From Arthrobacter psychrolactophilus (GTDB taxonomy: Bacteria; Actinomycetota; Actinomycetes; Actinomycetales; Micrococcaceae), in the NCBI RefSeq assembly GCF_003219795.1, contig NZ_QJVC01000004.1:295384-359383 (forward strand): DNA of 64,000 nucleotides, in the 5' to 3' direction. Both the position numbers and the translations under genes were made by a program. Below, piece after piece: positions 33,646-40,889 of the stretch; within the stretch, counting starts at the first letter, position 1; each line of letters opens with the position of its first letter. The notes under the pieces are model-generated. The model saw nothing but the letters and a program-made list of their open reading frames with translations, made no database searches and was not told the DNA's origin.

Positions 33646-35571
33646 CTACACTCCGCGCAGATCCAACACGAGATCGGCCGCACCATCGGCACTGAGGATC
33701 ACGGGGATGCCCCAGTCCTGCTGGTACAGGTGGCAGGCGGCGTGATCCGGGATCTCGCCGCTGGCGTCTTCGGGGCCATCGCAGGCCGCCGCACGGGCCG
33801 TCAGGTGCAAGATACCCTCGGGTACATCGGCGTTCAAGGTCAAGGTCCGTGACAGGCCAATCGAGGTGCCATCGCCACCGAGCAGCAGCTCCGGCGGGGT
33901 GGAGGACACCTTCAACTGGGTGGGGTCTCCCCAACGGTCATCGAGCTTCTGGCCTGTGGGAGCCGCAAAGTTGATCTTCAGCGTCAATTCGCCCGGAGCC
34001 ACCGGCGTCTTGGGACGCTGCGTCTGGACGGCGCCTTCGTCGACCTGGAGGGCGTTCTTCGGCAGCGGCAGGCGTACCAGTTGGTGCTGATTAGCCTCAA
34101 CCACGATCAGCAGCGGCACCTCACCGGACTCATCCAGCAATACATCGCTGGGCTCTGCCAAGCCGCGGGCCAGGGTGCTGACGGTCTTGGTGGCAGGATC
34201 GTAACGGCGCACGGCACCGTTGTACGTGTCAGCCACGGCGACCGAACCATCCGGGAGCACGGCAACACCGAGGGGGTGTTGCAGGCGGGCCTGAGCGGCC
34301 TCACCGTCGCGGAAGCCAAAGTCAAAGAGGCCCTCGCCGATCGCGGTTTCCACGGTGACGGCGCCGTCGTCGGCAAACTTGAGCACGCGCAGGGCCGAAG
34401 TTTCCGAATCGGCAACCCAGATATTTCCCTTAGCGTCCTCGGTGAGACCGGAGGGCTGGGCAAACCAGGCCTGCTCGGCCGGACCGTCCAAAAGTCCTTC
34501 CAAGCCATTACCGGCCACCACGGCCAGGGCGCCGCTGGCAGGATCGAGGCTGAAGATCTGGTGGGTGCCAGCCATGGCAATCAGGACCGCGTTGCACTTG
34601 GAGGAGTAGGCCACATCCCACGGCGAGGACAAGGCAACCTCGAGCGGCGCGGTACCCAGATCGCTCTCGGAGGCGCTGGCGCCGTCGTCCGAAATGCGAG
34701 CAGGTCCGGCGTCGAGCAGGCGCTGGATGCCGTTACCGGCGAGGGTACGCACCTCCCCTGTGGTCAGGGTGATGCCGCGCAGGCGGTGGTTGACGGAGTC
34801 GGCGACAACGACGTCGTAGCCGACTGTCGCGGCCAGCTCTGCCGGAAGTAGTGCCAGACCCTGAGGCTCGTTGAACTGCGTGTCCTCGGCGGCACCATCC
34901 AGGAAGCCCTTGGTGCCGGAGCCGATGGTGCGCACCACGGTAGTCAGGTCCGGGCCCATCTCGACGAGACGGTGGTGCCCCGTGTCCGAGACGAGGAAGT
35001 TGCCACTCTCCAGCGGCAGAACCTTGCCGGGGAAGCGCAGATCCCGGATGACCGGCTCGGGCGCAACGTAGGGACCATCGCCGCGGTGGAGCGTACCCTT
35101 GGCCTCGTGCTCGGCGATGAGTTCGGGAATGAAAGAGGCCAAACCGGCCGCATGCCCCTCACCCGAGAGGTGAGAAACGATGTAACCCTCGGGGTCAATG
35201 ACCACCAGGGTTGGCCAGGCGCGGGCGGAGTACGCCTGCCACGTGATCAGCTCCGGATCATCCAGCACGGGGTGGTGGATGTCGTAACGCTCCACGGCGG
35301 CGGCCAGGGCTACGGGATCAGCCTCATGCTCAAACTTGGGCGAGTGCACACCAACCGTCACGAGCACATCACTGTATTCAGCTTCCAAGGGGCGCAACTC
35401 GTCGAGCACGTGGAGGCAGTTAATGCAGCAGAACGTCCAGAAATCAAGGATGACGATCTTGCCGCGCAGCTTTTCAAGGTTCAGCTCGGCGCCGCCGGTA
35501 TTCAGCCAGCCGCGACCCTCAAGTTCGGATGCCCTGATGCGGACGGGGCTTATTGTCGTAGAGGAATCCAC
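33646..35571 (-). CDS. Thioredoxin-like/NHL-repeat protein (NHLRC2-like)
   Basis: The 641-aa protein starts with a TlpA/thioredoxin-like domain (IVILDFWTFCCINCLHVLDEL, with C49-I-N-C52 as the CXXC) to about residue 165. It continues with five to six NHL beta-propeller repeats (PQGLALLPAELAATVGYDVVVADSVNHRLRGI; HPLGVAVLPDGSVAVADTYNGAVRRYDP) and ends with a ~90-residue beta domain. No signal peptide is seen, so it is probably cytosolic. The GTG start overlaps the TAG of the CopD-CtaG gene (TAGTG), so translation is coupled. A redox or scaffold role beside copper/cytochrome assembly is inference. Confidence 0.82.
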   Translation of the reverse strand: MDSSTTISPVRIRASELEGRGWLNTGGAELNLEKLRGKIVILDFWTFCCINCLHVLDELRPLEAEYSDVLVTVGVHSPKFEHEADPVALAAAVERYDIHHPVLDDPELITWQAYSARAWPTLVVIDPEGYIVSHLSGEGHAAGLASFIPELIAEHEAKGTLHRGDGPYVAPEPVIRDLRFPGKVLPLESGNFLVSDTGHHRLVEMGPDLTTVVRTIGSGTKGFLDGAAEDTQFNEPQGLALLPAELAATVGYDVVVADSVNHRLRGITLTTGEVRTLAGNGIQRLLDAGPARISDDGASASESDLGTAPLEVALSSPWDVAYSSKCNAVLIAMAGTHQIFSLDPASGALAVVAGNGLEGLLDGPAEQAWFAQPSGLTEDAKGNIWVADSETSALRVLKFADDGAVTVETAIGEGLFDFGFRDGEAAQARLQHPLGVAVLPDGSVAVADTYNGAVRRYDPATKTVSTLARGLAEPSDVLLDESGEVPLLIVVEANQHQLVRLPLPKNALQVDEGAVQTQRPKTPVAPGELTLKINFAAPTGQKLDDRWGDPTQLKVSSTPPELLLGGDGTSIGLSRTLTLNADVPEGILHLTARAAACDGPEDASGEIPDHAACHLYQQDWGIPVILSADGAADLVLDLRGV

Positions 35572-37859
35572 TAGTTCGCTTCTCCTTGCGTAGCGTCCGG
35601 AGTGTCCGGACCGCCGATCTCGGTACGGGTCGTGCCGGGGGCACCCGAGGTGGGGGTTCCGGCGTCGTGCTGGTCTTGAGTCTCTTGCTGACCCTTGGGC
35701 AGATGGGGCAGGGCCGGGCCGCGATGACTGAGTTTCTCATCGCGCTGCGCCAGTTGGGCAAACATGTCATTGTAAGCGCCTAATTCGGCTTCCTTATTCC
35801 TGTCCGCGGCCCGGTCCTTGCGTTTGGTCTCTCGGGCATCCGATTTTGACCACATATAGGCCACGCCCATGGCAATCATCAGTGTGGGGAATTCTCCCAC
35901 CCCCCAGGCGATACCGCCGGCTGTTTGCTGATCGACGAGGGCACTATCGCCCCAGGGTCGGCCCATGTTGCCGAAGTACTCGCCCGAGAGCAGGGACGTG
36001 GCCATCATGAGCGAGACACCGAAGAAGGCGTGGAAGGCCATAGTCGCGAGCAACAGCAGCAGGCGCAGTGGGTAAGGTGCGCGCTTGGGCAGCGGGTCGG
36101 CGCCGATCATGCTCTGGACAAAGATGTAGCCCGTGAGCGTGAAGTGCACGATCATGAGCTCGTGACCCACGTGGTAAGTCATGGCCAGCTTGAAGGCCGG
36201 CGAGTAGTAAAACAACACCAAGCTGCCGGAGAAGTTTGCCGCAGCAAAGAGCGGGTGCGTGATGACCTGAGAGTAGCGCGAGTGCACCAGCACCAAGATC
36301 CATTCGCGAATACCGCGAGAGCCGTCGCCACGCGGCGTCAGCGCCTGCAGCGCCAAGGAAACGGGGGAACCCAGCGCCAGGAACAGGGGTGCAATCACCA
36401 TGAGCGCCATGTGCTCCACCATGTGAGCACTGAAGAGCACGGCACCGTACACGGCCGTGCCTCCGGAGGTGATGTAGACAAGGGACAACAGCCCCACGAA
36501 CCAGGAGATGCTCCGCAGCACAGACCACTTGTCGCCGCGTTTGCGTAGCTTCACAATGCCCGCAATGTAAGCCGCACCGGCGAGGAGGGCAAAGGCAACC
36601 CAGAGCCAGTCCATGCGCCATTCGGTGATCCAGCGAGAGGGCACCAGCTCGGGCGGCAACGGATATCCGGTCAGGATCTGGGCCGGGCTCAGCGATTCCG
36701 CCACCAACTCGCGCGACTGTGGCGGGGCGGAACGGCTCAGGCCAACGGCAAGGCCGCTGACGATACCCATGATCAACAGCTCAACGAAGATCAGCTGCCA
36801 CAGCAGGCGGCGCGTGGCCCCGTCTGCGTTCTTGCCGCCCTCGAGCCGCGGGATGATCCACTCACGGTGCATATAGCCGATGACGCCCAACGCCACGGTG
36901 GCCGCAACCTTGGCCAGAATTAATTGGCCGTACGAAGAGTAGAAAAGATCGTGCCAGTTGGTGATGCGAATGGCCGCATTGATAATGCCGGAACCGGTCA
37001 CCGCCGCAAACGCGAAGATGGCCAGTGCCGAGAACCGCTTGAGAGTTTGTGCCGTGATCTTCCCGAGCGCACCGGAAACCACCACAAGGGCGATGATGCC
37101 GCCAACCCAGAGCGACGCCCCGGAGACATGCAGCAGGAGCGAATTCACGGCGCCCTTATGATCGGCGCTCGAGGCCGAGTGTCCGATCAAGGCCTGCGGC
37201 ACAAAGCTCAACAGGGCCAGAACGAGGGGCACGGCCAGGGCGCTGATGTTGCGTAGGCCAATCACCAAGGTGGTCACGACGGCGGCCACAATGGTGATCA
37301 TGAGCCAGGCTTGCCCCACCGGCAGCTCCGTCATGAAGAACACCAACATGTTGGAATACTCGGTACTTCCGGCCAATGCCAGACCGGAAATACTGGAGTA
37401 AGTGAGAACCAAAACGGCGATGGCCGACAGGGTCCAGACTCCGCCGGCAACCATGGCCAGCGTCAGTGCTCGGGCGAATGCCGGGTGTTCCGGAAGATTG
37501 GCCGGTCTGGCCGTCTTGGCCTTGCCCGAGTGCGGGCGGCGGGTCTTGAGATCCTTCGGCAGGATCACCACGGCAAACACCAAAGCACCCACCACAGCGG
37601 ACAGGGCCAGGTTGTGGATTGTCGTGGCGATGGGCAGTCCCCAGCGCGTGAATGCTCCGGGATCGGCAAGCTGGGCCACCCCCGTGGCGCCTGTCCACAG
37701 CAAGGCAAGGACGACGGCGACTACCGCGGCCGCGAGCCCCAGCCACCACCAGCGGCTACGAATGCCATCGGCGAAGGTGCCCCCATCAGAGGTGGGTGCA
37801 GCATGGACGGTGGGGGCGGGGGAAGAATCTACGGGTGACACTCCTCTATTGTCCTGCAC
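35571..37859 (-). CDS. CopD-CtaG fusion: copper import / cytochrome c oxidase assembly membrane protein
   Basis: The 762-aa protein has about 15 helices. The N-terminal part (about 45-400) resembles CopD (GAVNSLLLHVSGASLWVGGIIALVVVSGALG; ANLWH-type motifs around NWHDLFYSSYGQLILAKV). The C-terminal part (about 410-690) is caa3_CtaG (LFSAHMVEHMALMVIAPLFLALGSPVSLAL; HVGHELMIVHFTLTGYIFVQSMIG), with histidines that could bind copper or haem. A charged, Gln/Pro-rich tail follows. It likely delivers copper to the terminal oxidase. The start is uncertain: GTG 37859 or the GTG six codons on. It is followed by the coupled thioredoxin-NHL gene. Confidence 0.85.
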   Translation of the reverse strand: MQDNRGVSPVDSSPAPTVHAAPTSDGGTFADGIRSRWWWLGLAAAVVAVVLALLWTGATGVAQLADPGAFTRWGLPIATTIHNLALSAVVGALVFAVVILPKDLKTRRPHSGKAKTARPANLPEHPAFARALTLAMVAGGVWTLSAIAVLVLTYSSISGLALAGSTEYSNMLVFFMTELPVGQAWLMITIVAAVVTTLVIGLRNISALAVPLVLALLSFVPQALIGHSASSADHKGAVNSLLLHVSGASLWVGGIIALVVVSGALGKITAQTLKRFSALAIFAFAAVTGSGIINAAIRITNWHDLFYSSYGQLILAKVAATVALGVIGYMHREWIIPRLEGGKNADGATRRLLWQLIFVELLIMGIVSGLAVGLSRSAPPQSRELVAESLSPAQILTGYPLPPELVPSRWITEWRMDWLWVAFALLAGAAYIAGIVKLRKRGDKWSVLRSISWFVGLLSLVYITSGGTAVYGAVLFSAHMVEHMALMVIAPLFLALGSPVSLALQALTPRGDGSRGIREWILVLVHSRYSQVITHPLFAAANFSGSLVLFYYSPAFKLAMTYHVGHELMIVHFTLTGYIFVQSMIGADPLPKRAPYPLRLLLLLATMAFHAFFGVSLMMATSLLSGEYFGNMGRPWGDSALVDQQTAGGIAWGVGEFPTLMIAMGVAYMWSKSDARETKRKDRAADRNKEAELGAYNDMFAQLAQRDEKLSHRGPALPHLPKGQQETQDQHDAGTPTSGAPGTTRTEIGGPDTPDATQGEAN

Positions 37860-37929
37860 CCGGTGAACATCGGGCGAATCAGGGAGTTCTCAGGAATGGA
37901 AACCGGACTCAAGACTACACATTAAAGCA

Positions 37930-37964
37930 GTGAGGGCGGTCGGCATAATGCCGACCGCCCTCAC
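37930..37964. terminator. Terminator-like perfect hairpin downstream of HU
   Basis: GTGAGGGCGGTCGGCAT (37930-37946) and ATGCCGACCGCCCTCAC (37948-37964) are perfect reverse complements around one base. It lies 18 bp past the HU stop (minus strand) and upstream of the CopD-CtaG start. The T-tract is weak. Confidence 0.7.
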
Positions 37965-37981
37965 CTGGTTCTGTGAAGAAA

Positions 37982-38263
37982 TTACTTCTTGACAGCAGCC
38001 TTCAGCTTGGAACCAGCGGACAGCTTCACGCTGTGGCCTGCTGCAATCTGGATGGTCTCACCGGTCTGCGGGTTGCGGCCGGTGCGAGCTGCACGGTCGG
38101 TGCGCTCGATGGAGAGCCAGCCCGGGATGGTGATCTTTTCGCCGGCAGCAACGGAGCTCTCGAATACCGAGAAGAGAGCATCCAGAACGCCGTTTACTGC
38201 GGTCTGGCTGGTCTCAGCCTTTGCAGCAACTTCAGCAACGAGTTCGCTACGGTTCTTAGCCAT
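37982..38263 (-). CDS. hup: HU-family DNA-binding protein
   Basis: This 93-aa protein has the bacterial histone-like fold: MAKNRSELVAEVAAKAETSQTAVNGVLDALFSVFESSVAAGEKITIPGWLSIERTDRAARTGRNPQTGETIQI. The beta-arm RNPQTG, which intercalates into the DNA minor groove, is intact. Unlike many actinobacterial HU proteins it lacks a long Lys/Ala-rich C-terminal tail. ATG 38263 has a GAGGACAAAC Shine-Dalgarno; the seven residues upstream in frame are ignored. Codon use suggests strong expression. Confidence 0.94.
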   Translation of the reverse strand: MAKNRSELVAEVAAKAETSQTAVNGVLDALFSVFESSVAAGEKITIPGWLSIERTDRAARTGRNPQTGETIQIAAGHSVKLSAGSKLKAAVKK

Positions 38264-38484
38264 GTTTGTCCTCCTGGACGTCAAGTGAATCTAATTCCAC
38301 GCGGTTGCGTGTCAACCACTGCTAGCGAACTTACCAGTAATTCCGCGGGAATCCGGCAAATTTTGGTGTTTTTCAGTGAATTCGAAGGCAAATTCCCTGG
38401 ATTCTAGGGATATTTCGCTCTCAGCCAAGTCATGAGAGGCCATTTTGACGCATATGGGCCCTGCCGCCGCCCCTGTTTTGGGCA

Positions 38485-38518
38485 ACAAAAAAGGCGACAA
38501 CCCGAAGGTTGCCGCCCT
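38485..38518 (-). terminator. Rho-independent terminator of the rpmB-rpmG-rpsN operon
   Basis: On the minus strand GGCGGCAACC, tetraloop TTCG, GGTTGTCGCC (38493-38514 overall), then TTTTTTGTTG. It lies about 25 bp past the rpsN stop. Confidence 0.93.
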
Positions 38519-38539
38519 TTTACAACTGAAAATCAGTGA

Positions 38540-38845
38540 TTACCAGCTGGACTTCTTGATACCCGGCAGTTCGCCAGCGTGCGCCATCTTGCGGAAGCGT
38601 ACACGGGAGATACCGAACTTCTGGAGCGTTCCACGCGGACGGCCATCGATGGCGTCGCGGTTACGAACGCGTACCGGTGAGGCGTTGCGGGGGAGCTTCT
38701 GCAGACCCAAACGGGCTGCTTCTTTCTCTTCCGGAGTGGAGGCCGGGTTAACGAGGGCCTTCTTCAGGGCGAGACGCTTTTCGGCGTAACGCTCCACGAT
38801 GACCTTGCGCTGCTCGTTCTTCGCGATCATGGACTTCTTAGCCAT
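38540..38845 (-). CDS. rpsN: 30S ribosomal protein S14, zinc-free (C-) form
   Basis: This 101-aa protein is the long S14 type ([24 protein letters not shown] ... [41 protein letters not shown]). It lacks the CXXC...CXXC zinc ribbon of the short S14. It is the last gene of the rpmB-rpmG-rpsN unit, 4 bp after rpmG. In actinobacteria such C- paralogues replace zinc-binding versions when zinc is scarce, usually under Zur; that control is inferred, not shown. Confidence 0.94.
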   Translation of the reverse strand: MAKKSMIAKNEQRKVIVERYAEKRLALKKALVNPASTPEEKEAARLGLQKLPRNASPVRVRNRDAIDGRPRGTLQKFGISRVRFRKMAHAGELPGIKKSSW

Positions 38846-38849
38846 AGTC

Positions 38850-39017
38850 TTAGCGCTCCTCTCGGAATTCGACGTGCTGACGGATCTTGGGATCGTACTT
38901 CTTCAGAACCAAACGGTCCGGAGTGTTACGACGGTTTTTGCGGGTTACGTACGTGAAACCGGTACCCGCGGTGCTCTTCAGCTTGATGATCGGACGTACG
39001 TCCTTGTCTTTTGCCAC
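38850..39017 (-). CDS. rpmG: 50S ribosomal protein L33, zinc-free (C-) form
   Basis: A 55-codon gene starting GTG 39017: [20 protein letters not shown], then [20 protein letters not shown] and [15 protein letters not shown]. The four zinc-ligand cysteines of typical L33 are absent (KYDPKIRQH where KYCPRCNKH is usual). The GTG overlaps the TAG of rpmB (TAGTG), so the two are translationally coupled. The gene is too short to be caught by simple length filters. Confidence 0.95.
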   Translation of the reverse strand: MAKDKDVRPIIKLKSTAGTGFTYVTRKNRRNTPDRLVLKKYDPKIRQHVEFREER

Positions 39018-39253
39018 TAGAGCTTCACCCCACGAGCCAGAATTTCGGCAACGACTGCGTCAATGCCGCGGACGTCGATGGTCTTGATGCCCTTGACAGA
39101 CAGCTGCAACGTAACGTTGCGGCGCAAGGACGGTACCCAGTAGCGCTTCTTCTGGATATTCGGATCGAACCGACGCTTGTTGCGGCGGTGCGAGTGCGAA
39201 ATGCTATGTCCGAAGCCCGGCTCGGCTCCAGTCACCTGGCAATGTGCTGCCAT
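39017..39253 (-). CDS. rpmB: 50S ribosomal protein L28, zinc-free (C-) form
   Basis: This 78-aa protein matches L28 ([41 protein letters not shown]). A single Cys (C5) remains where zinc-binding L28 has CXXC pairs, so it is the C- form. ATG 39253 has the Shine-Dalgarno TAGGAG. It leads the L28-L33-S14 unit. A 22-bp dyad lies 25 bp upstream (39279-39300). Confidence 0.94.
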   Translation of the reverse strand: MAAHCQVTGAEPGFGHSISHSHRRNKRRFDPNIQKKRYWVPSLRRNVTLQLSVKGIKTIDVRGIDAVVAEILARGVKL

Positions 39254-39278
39254 GATCACTCCTAAAAAATGAATGGAA

Positions 39279-39300
39279 ACGGTTCACTGGTGTAAACCGT
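39279..39300. promoter_or_regulatory. 22-bp dyad upstream of the C- ribosomal protein operon
   Basis: ACGGTT and AACCGT form outer 6-bp arms of a 22-bp segment in which 16 of 22 positions are self-complementary. It lies 26-47 bp before the rpmB ATG, in the expected promoter/leader region. It does not resemble the AT-rich Zur boxes known in mycobacteria. A second weak dyad, TCATTTCCATGA, is at 39345-39356. Confidence 0.4.
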
Positions 39301-39685
39301 GCGCGTAGGCAGCGTCCGTCCTTGGACAGCATGATTCCCCGTCGTCATTTCCATGATGATGAGGAAGGTGCTGTCCGGCGAATACCCGAATGCACGCAAC
39401 TTGAGCCCCTAACTACCGGCCTACGGGAGGATAATCACCGCCAACCGGAGCAATTGCACACGCTCCGCGCTACCTATGCGCCTGCCTAGTCTAGTTCCTC
39501 AAGACGAATATGACCAATTGGCATACCATAGCTATCCCTAAAGCGAGGAATCGACCCGAATCCAATATCCCCGGCCGCTCCCGCGGGCCCCACACATCGG
39601 CTTAGCCACCATCCCCCAACGAACGGTGGCTGAGCGCCACACTGCCCGGATCATCGCAGCGCATTAGTGGAAAGAGGTAGCCCAA
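39301..39685. other. Intergenic stretch without a supported gene
   Basis: I see no open frame with coding character on either strand. The segment contains the weak dyad TCATTTCCATGA (39345-39356) and otherwise only short, unrelated sequence. It is the longest gene-poor region in the window together with 39815-40004. Confidence 0.5.
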
Positions 39686-39814
39686 ATGGGCCAATTGCCC
39701 CTGATGTCAGAATCTGAGGCACGCACACTCCTCGACATCGGCAAGGATTCGTACCCGGCCGAACTCCCGGCTGTTCCGCCGTCGACGACACCGTTGCCCC
39801 GCCCGTCATGCTGA
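39686..39814 (+). CDS. Possible small hypothetical protein
   Basis: A 42-codon frame begins ATG 39686 with AGAGG (39673-39677) upstream: MGQLPLMSESEARTLLDIGK, then DSYPAELPAVPPSTTPLPRPSC. The first half could form a helix and the rest is Pro/Ser-rich. I do not recognise it. It may instead be the remnant of a longer gene, since a nearby frame (39911-40015) encodes TTEWWRYLRDYEEEVPQG, which also has a protein-like composition. Confidence 0.3.
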   Translation: MGQLPLMSESEARTLLDIGKDSYPAELPAVPPSTTPLPRPSC

Positions 39815-40004
39815 AACTTCTCCGAATCACGTCCCTGATTCGAGACCAGCCGTACGGTTTCTCCCCTTGTTGCAGTCATGCCCATCTCCCCATATCCCCC
39901 AGCTACTCGCGTCAGGATCGACGCTTTTCACCACGGAATGGTGGCGATACCTAAGAGACTACGAAGAAGAGGTGCCGCAGGGCATCGGTAAGTACTACGT
40001 ATCT
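39815..40004. other. Intergenic stretch with a possible decayed coding fragment
   Basis: In one forward frame codons from about 39927 read TTEWWRYLRDYEEEVPQG and run to 40058 into the opposite-strand hydrolase gene. There is no good start. It could be chance or the relic of a gene whose N-terminus is lost. Confidence 0.25.
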
Positions 40005-40778
40005 TTATCCCAAAGGCGCCCGCAAGGCGGGCCAGCGGGCGCTGAGGTTGTCGCCTGAGGACACGCCACGCAGGCGTCGACTCACCCAGGGGCCCACATA
40101 TTCCTTCGTCCAGGCGGCGTTGTCCTGAAGTTTTTCCCTGGCCGTCTTCTCCGGGATGGACGGCAGCTCCACAAGCGGAATCCGCACGGTTTCGCCCAAT
40201 TGCTCCAAGACCCGGTTGGCCATGTTGATGTGGCCGGGCGTGGACATGTGCATGCGGTCGATGCCCCACAACCGCCAGTCATCGTATTCCCGAAAACGCC
40301 AGTAGTCGACCAGCTCTGCACCGTGCAGATCGGCAACTTCACGGACCAGCTCGTTGTAGACCGCCGTGCGGCCGCGGATGCTGGAGAAGATCTTGGAACT
40401 GCTGGCATCGAAGCCGGTGAACACCAGAATCCTGGCACCTGTCGCGGCAAGTTTGGCGACGCCCTCGGAATACCTGGCAACCATGGCGTCGATGTCGACC
40501 TTGGGGCGCAGGATGTCATTGACGCCGGCATAGATGGTGACCAGAGTGGGCTTTAGAGCCACGCCATGATCAATTTGTTCCGTCAGGATTTGATCCATCT
40601 TTTTACCGCGGATGGCGAGGTTGGCATATCCCACGGAGTCGTCGGGATGGGCCAGTGCGAGCTGCTCGGCCACGCGATCTGCCCAACCGCGAACTTGGTT
40701 GGGCAGGGCCGGGTCGGTGTCGCCGAGGCCTTCCGTGAAAGAGTCACCCAATGCCACATACCGTGTTGCAAATTCCAC
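40005..40778 (-). CDS. SGNH/GDSL-family hydrolase
   Basis: The 257-aa protein has the SGNH blocks: YVALGDSFTEGLGD (nucleophile S13), NLAIRGKKMDQILTEQ (Gly of block II), VTIYAGVNDILRP (Asn of block III) and WGIDRMHMSTPGHINMANRV (Asp/His of block V). No signal peptide, so probably a cytosolic esterase or lipase. GTG 40778 has a clear AAGGAG Shine-Dalgarno; further in-frame starts upstream lack one. It is divergent from the MFS gene. Confidence 0.88.
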   Translation of the reverse strand: MEFATRYVALGDSFTEGLGDTDPALPNQVRGWADRVAEQLALAHPDDSVGYANLAIRGKKMDQILTEQIDHGVALKPTLVTIYAGVNDILRPKVDIDAMVARYSEGVAKLAATGARILVFTGFDASSSKIFSSIRGRTAVYNELVREVADLHGAELVDYWRFREYDDWRLWGIDRMHMSTPGHINMANRVLEQLGETVRIPLVELPSIPEKTAREKLQDNAAWTKEYVGPWVSRRLRGVSSGDNLSARWPALRAPLG

Positions 40779-40847
40779 GCTGCTCCTTGCCGCTCTCATC
40801 GGCGCCGGCCGACTCTTTCGGCGGTCATTTCTCCGCCAAATGTTAAC

Positions 40848-40853
40848 TAGGCT
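40848..40853 (+). promoter_or_regulatory. Candidate leaderless -10 for the MFS leader mini-ORF
   Basis: TAGGCT followed by AATCCT (6 nt) and ATG 40860. This places the transcription start at or next to that ATG. Confidence 0.5.
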
Positions 40854-40859
40854 AATCCT

Positions 40860-40889
40860 ATGACTTCGTTCCACCCTTGCCCCGCGTGA
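40860..40889 (+). CDS. Nine-codon leader mini-ORF coupled to the MFS gene
   Basis: ATG 40860 opens MTSFHPCPA and stops at TGA 40887-40889. The stop overlaps the GTG start of the MFS gene (GTGA, 40886-40889), so ribosomes finishing the mini-ORF could restart on the transporter, which has no Shine-Dalgarno of its own. A TANNNT hexamer lies exactly 6 nt before the ATG. Translation is inferred from architecture only. Confidence 0.45.
   Translation: MTSFHPCPA

Noticed and set aside
39345-39356. Zur-box-like TCATTTCCATGA upstream of rpmB
   Set aside because: Only 4-bp arms are symmetric and it is about 90 bp from the start; too weak to call.
40843-40860. Iron-box-like TTAACTAGGCTAATCCTA
   Set aside because: Symmetry is poor and the central TAGGCT is better explained as the -10 of the mini-ORF/MFS transcript.
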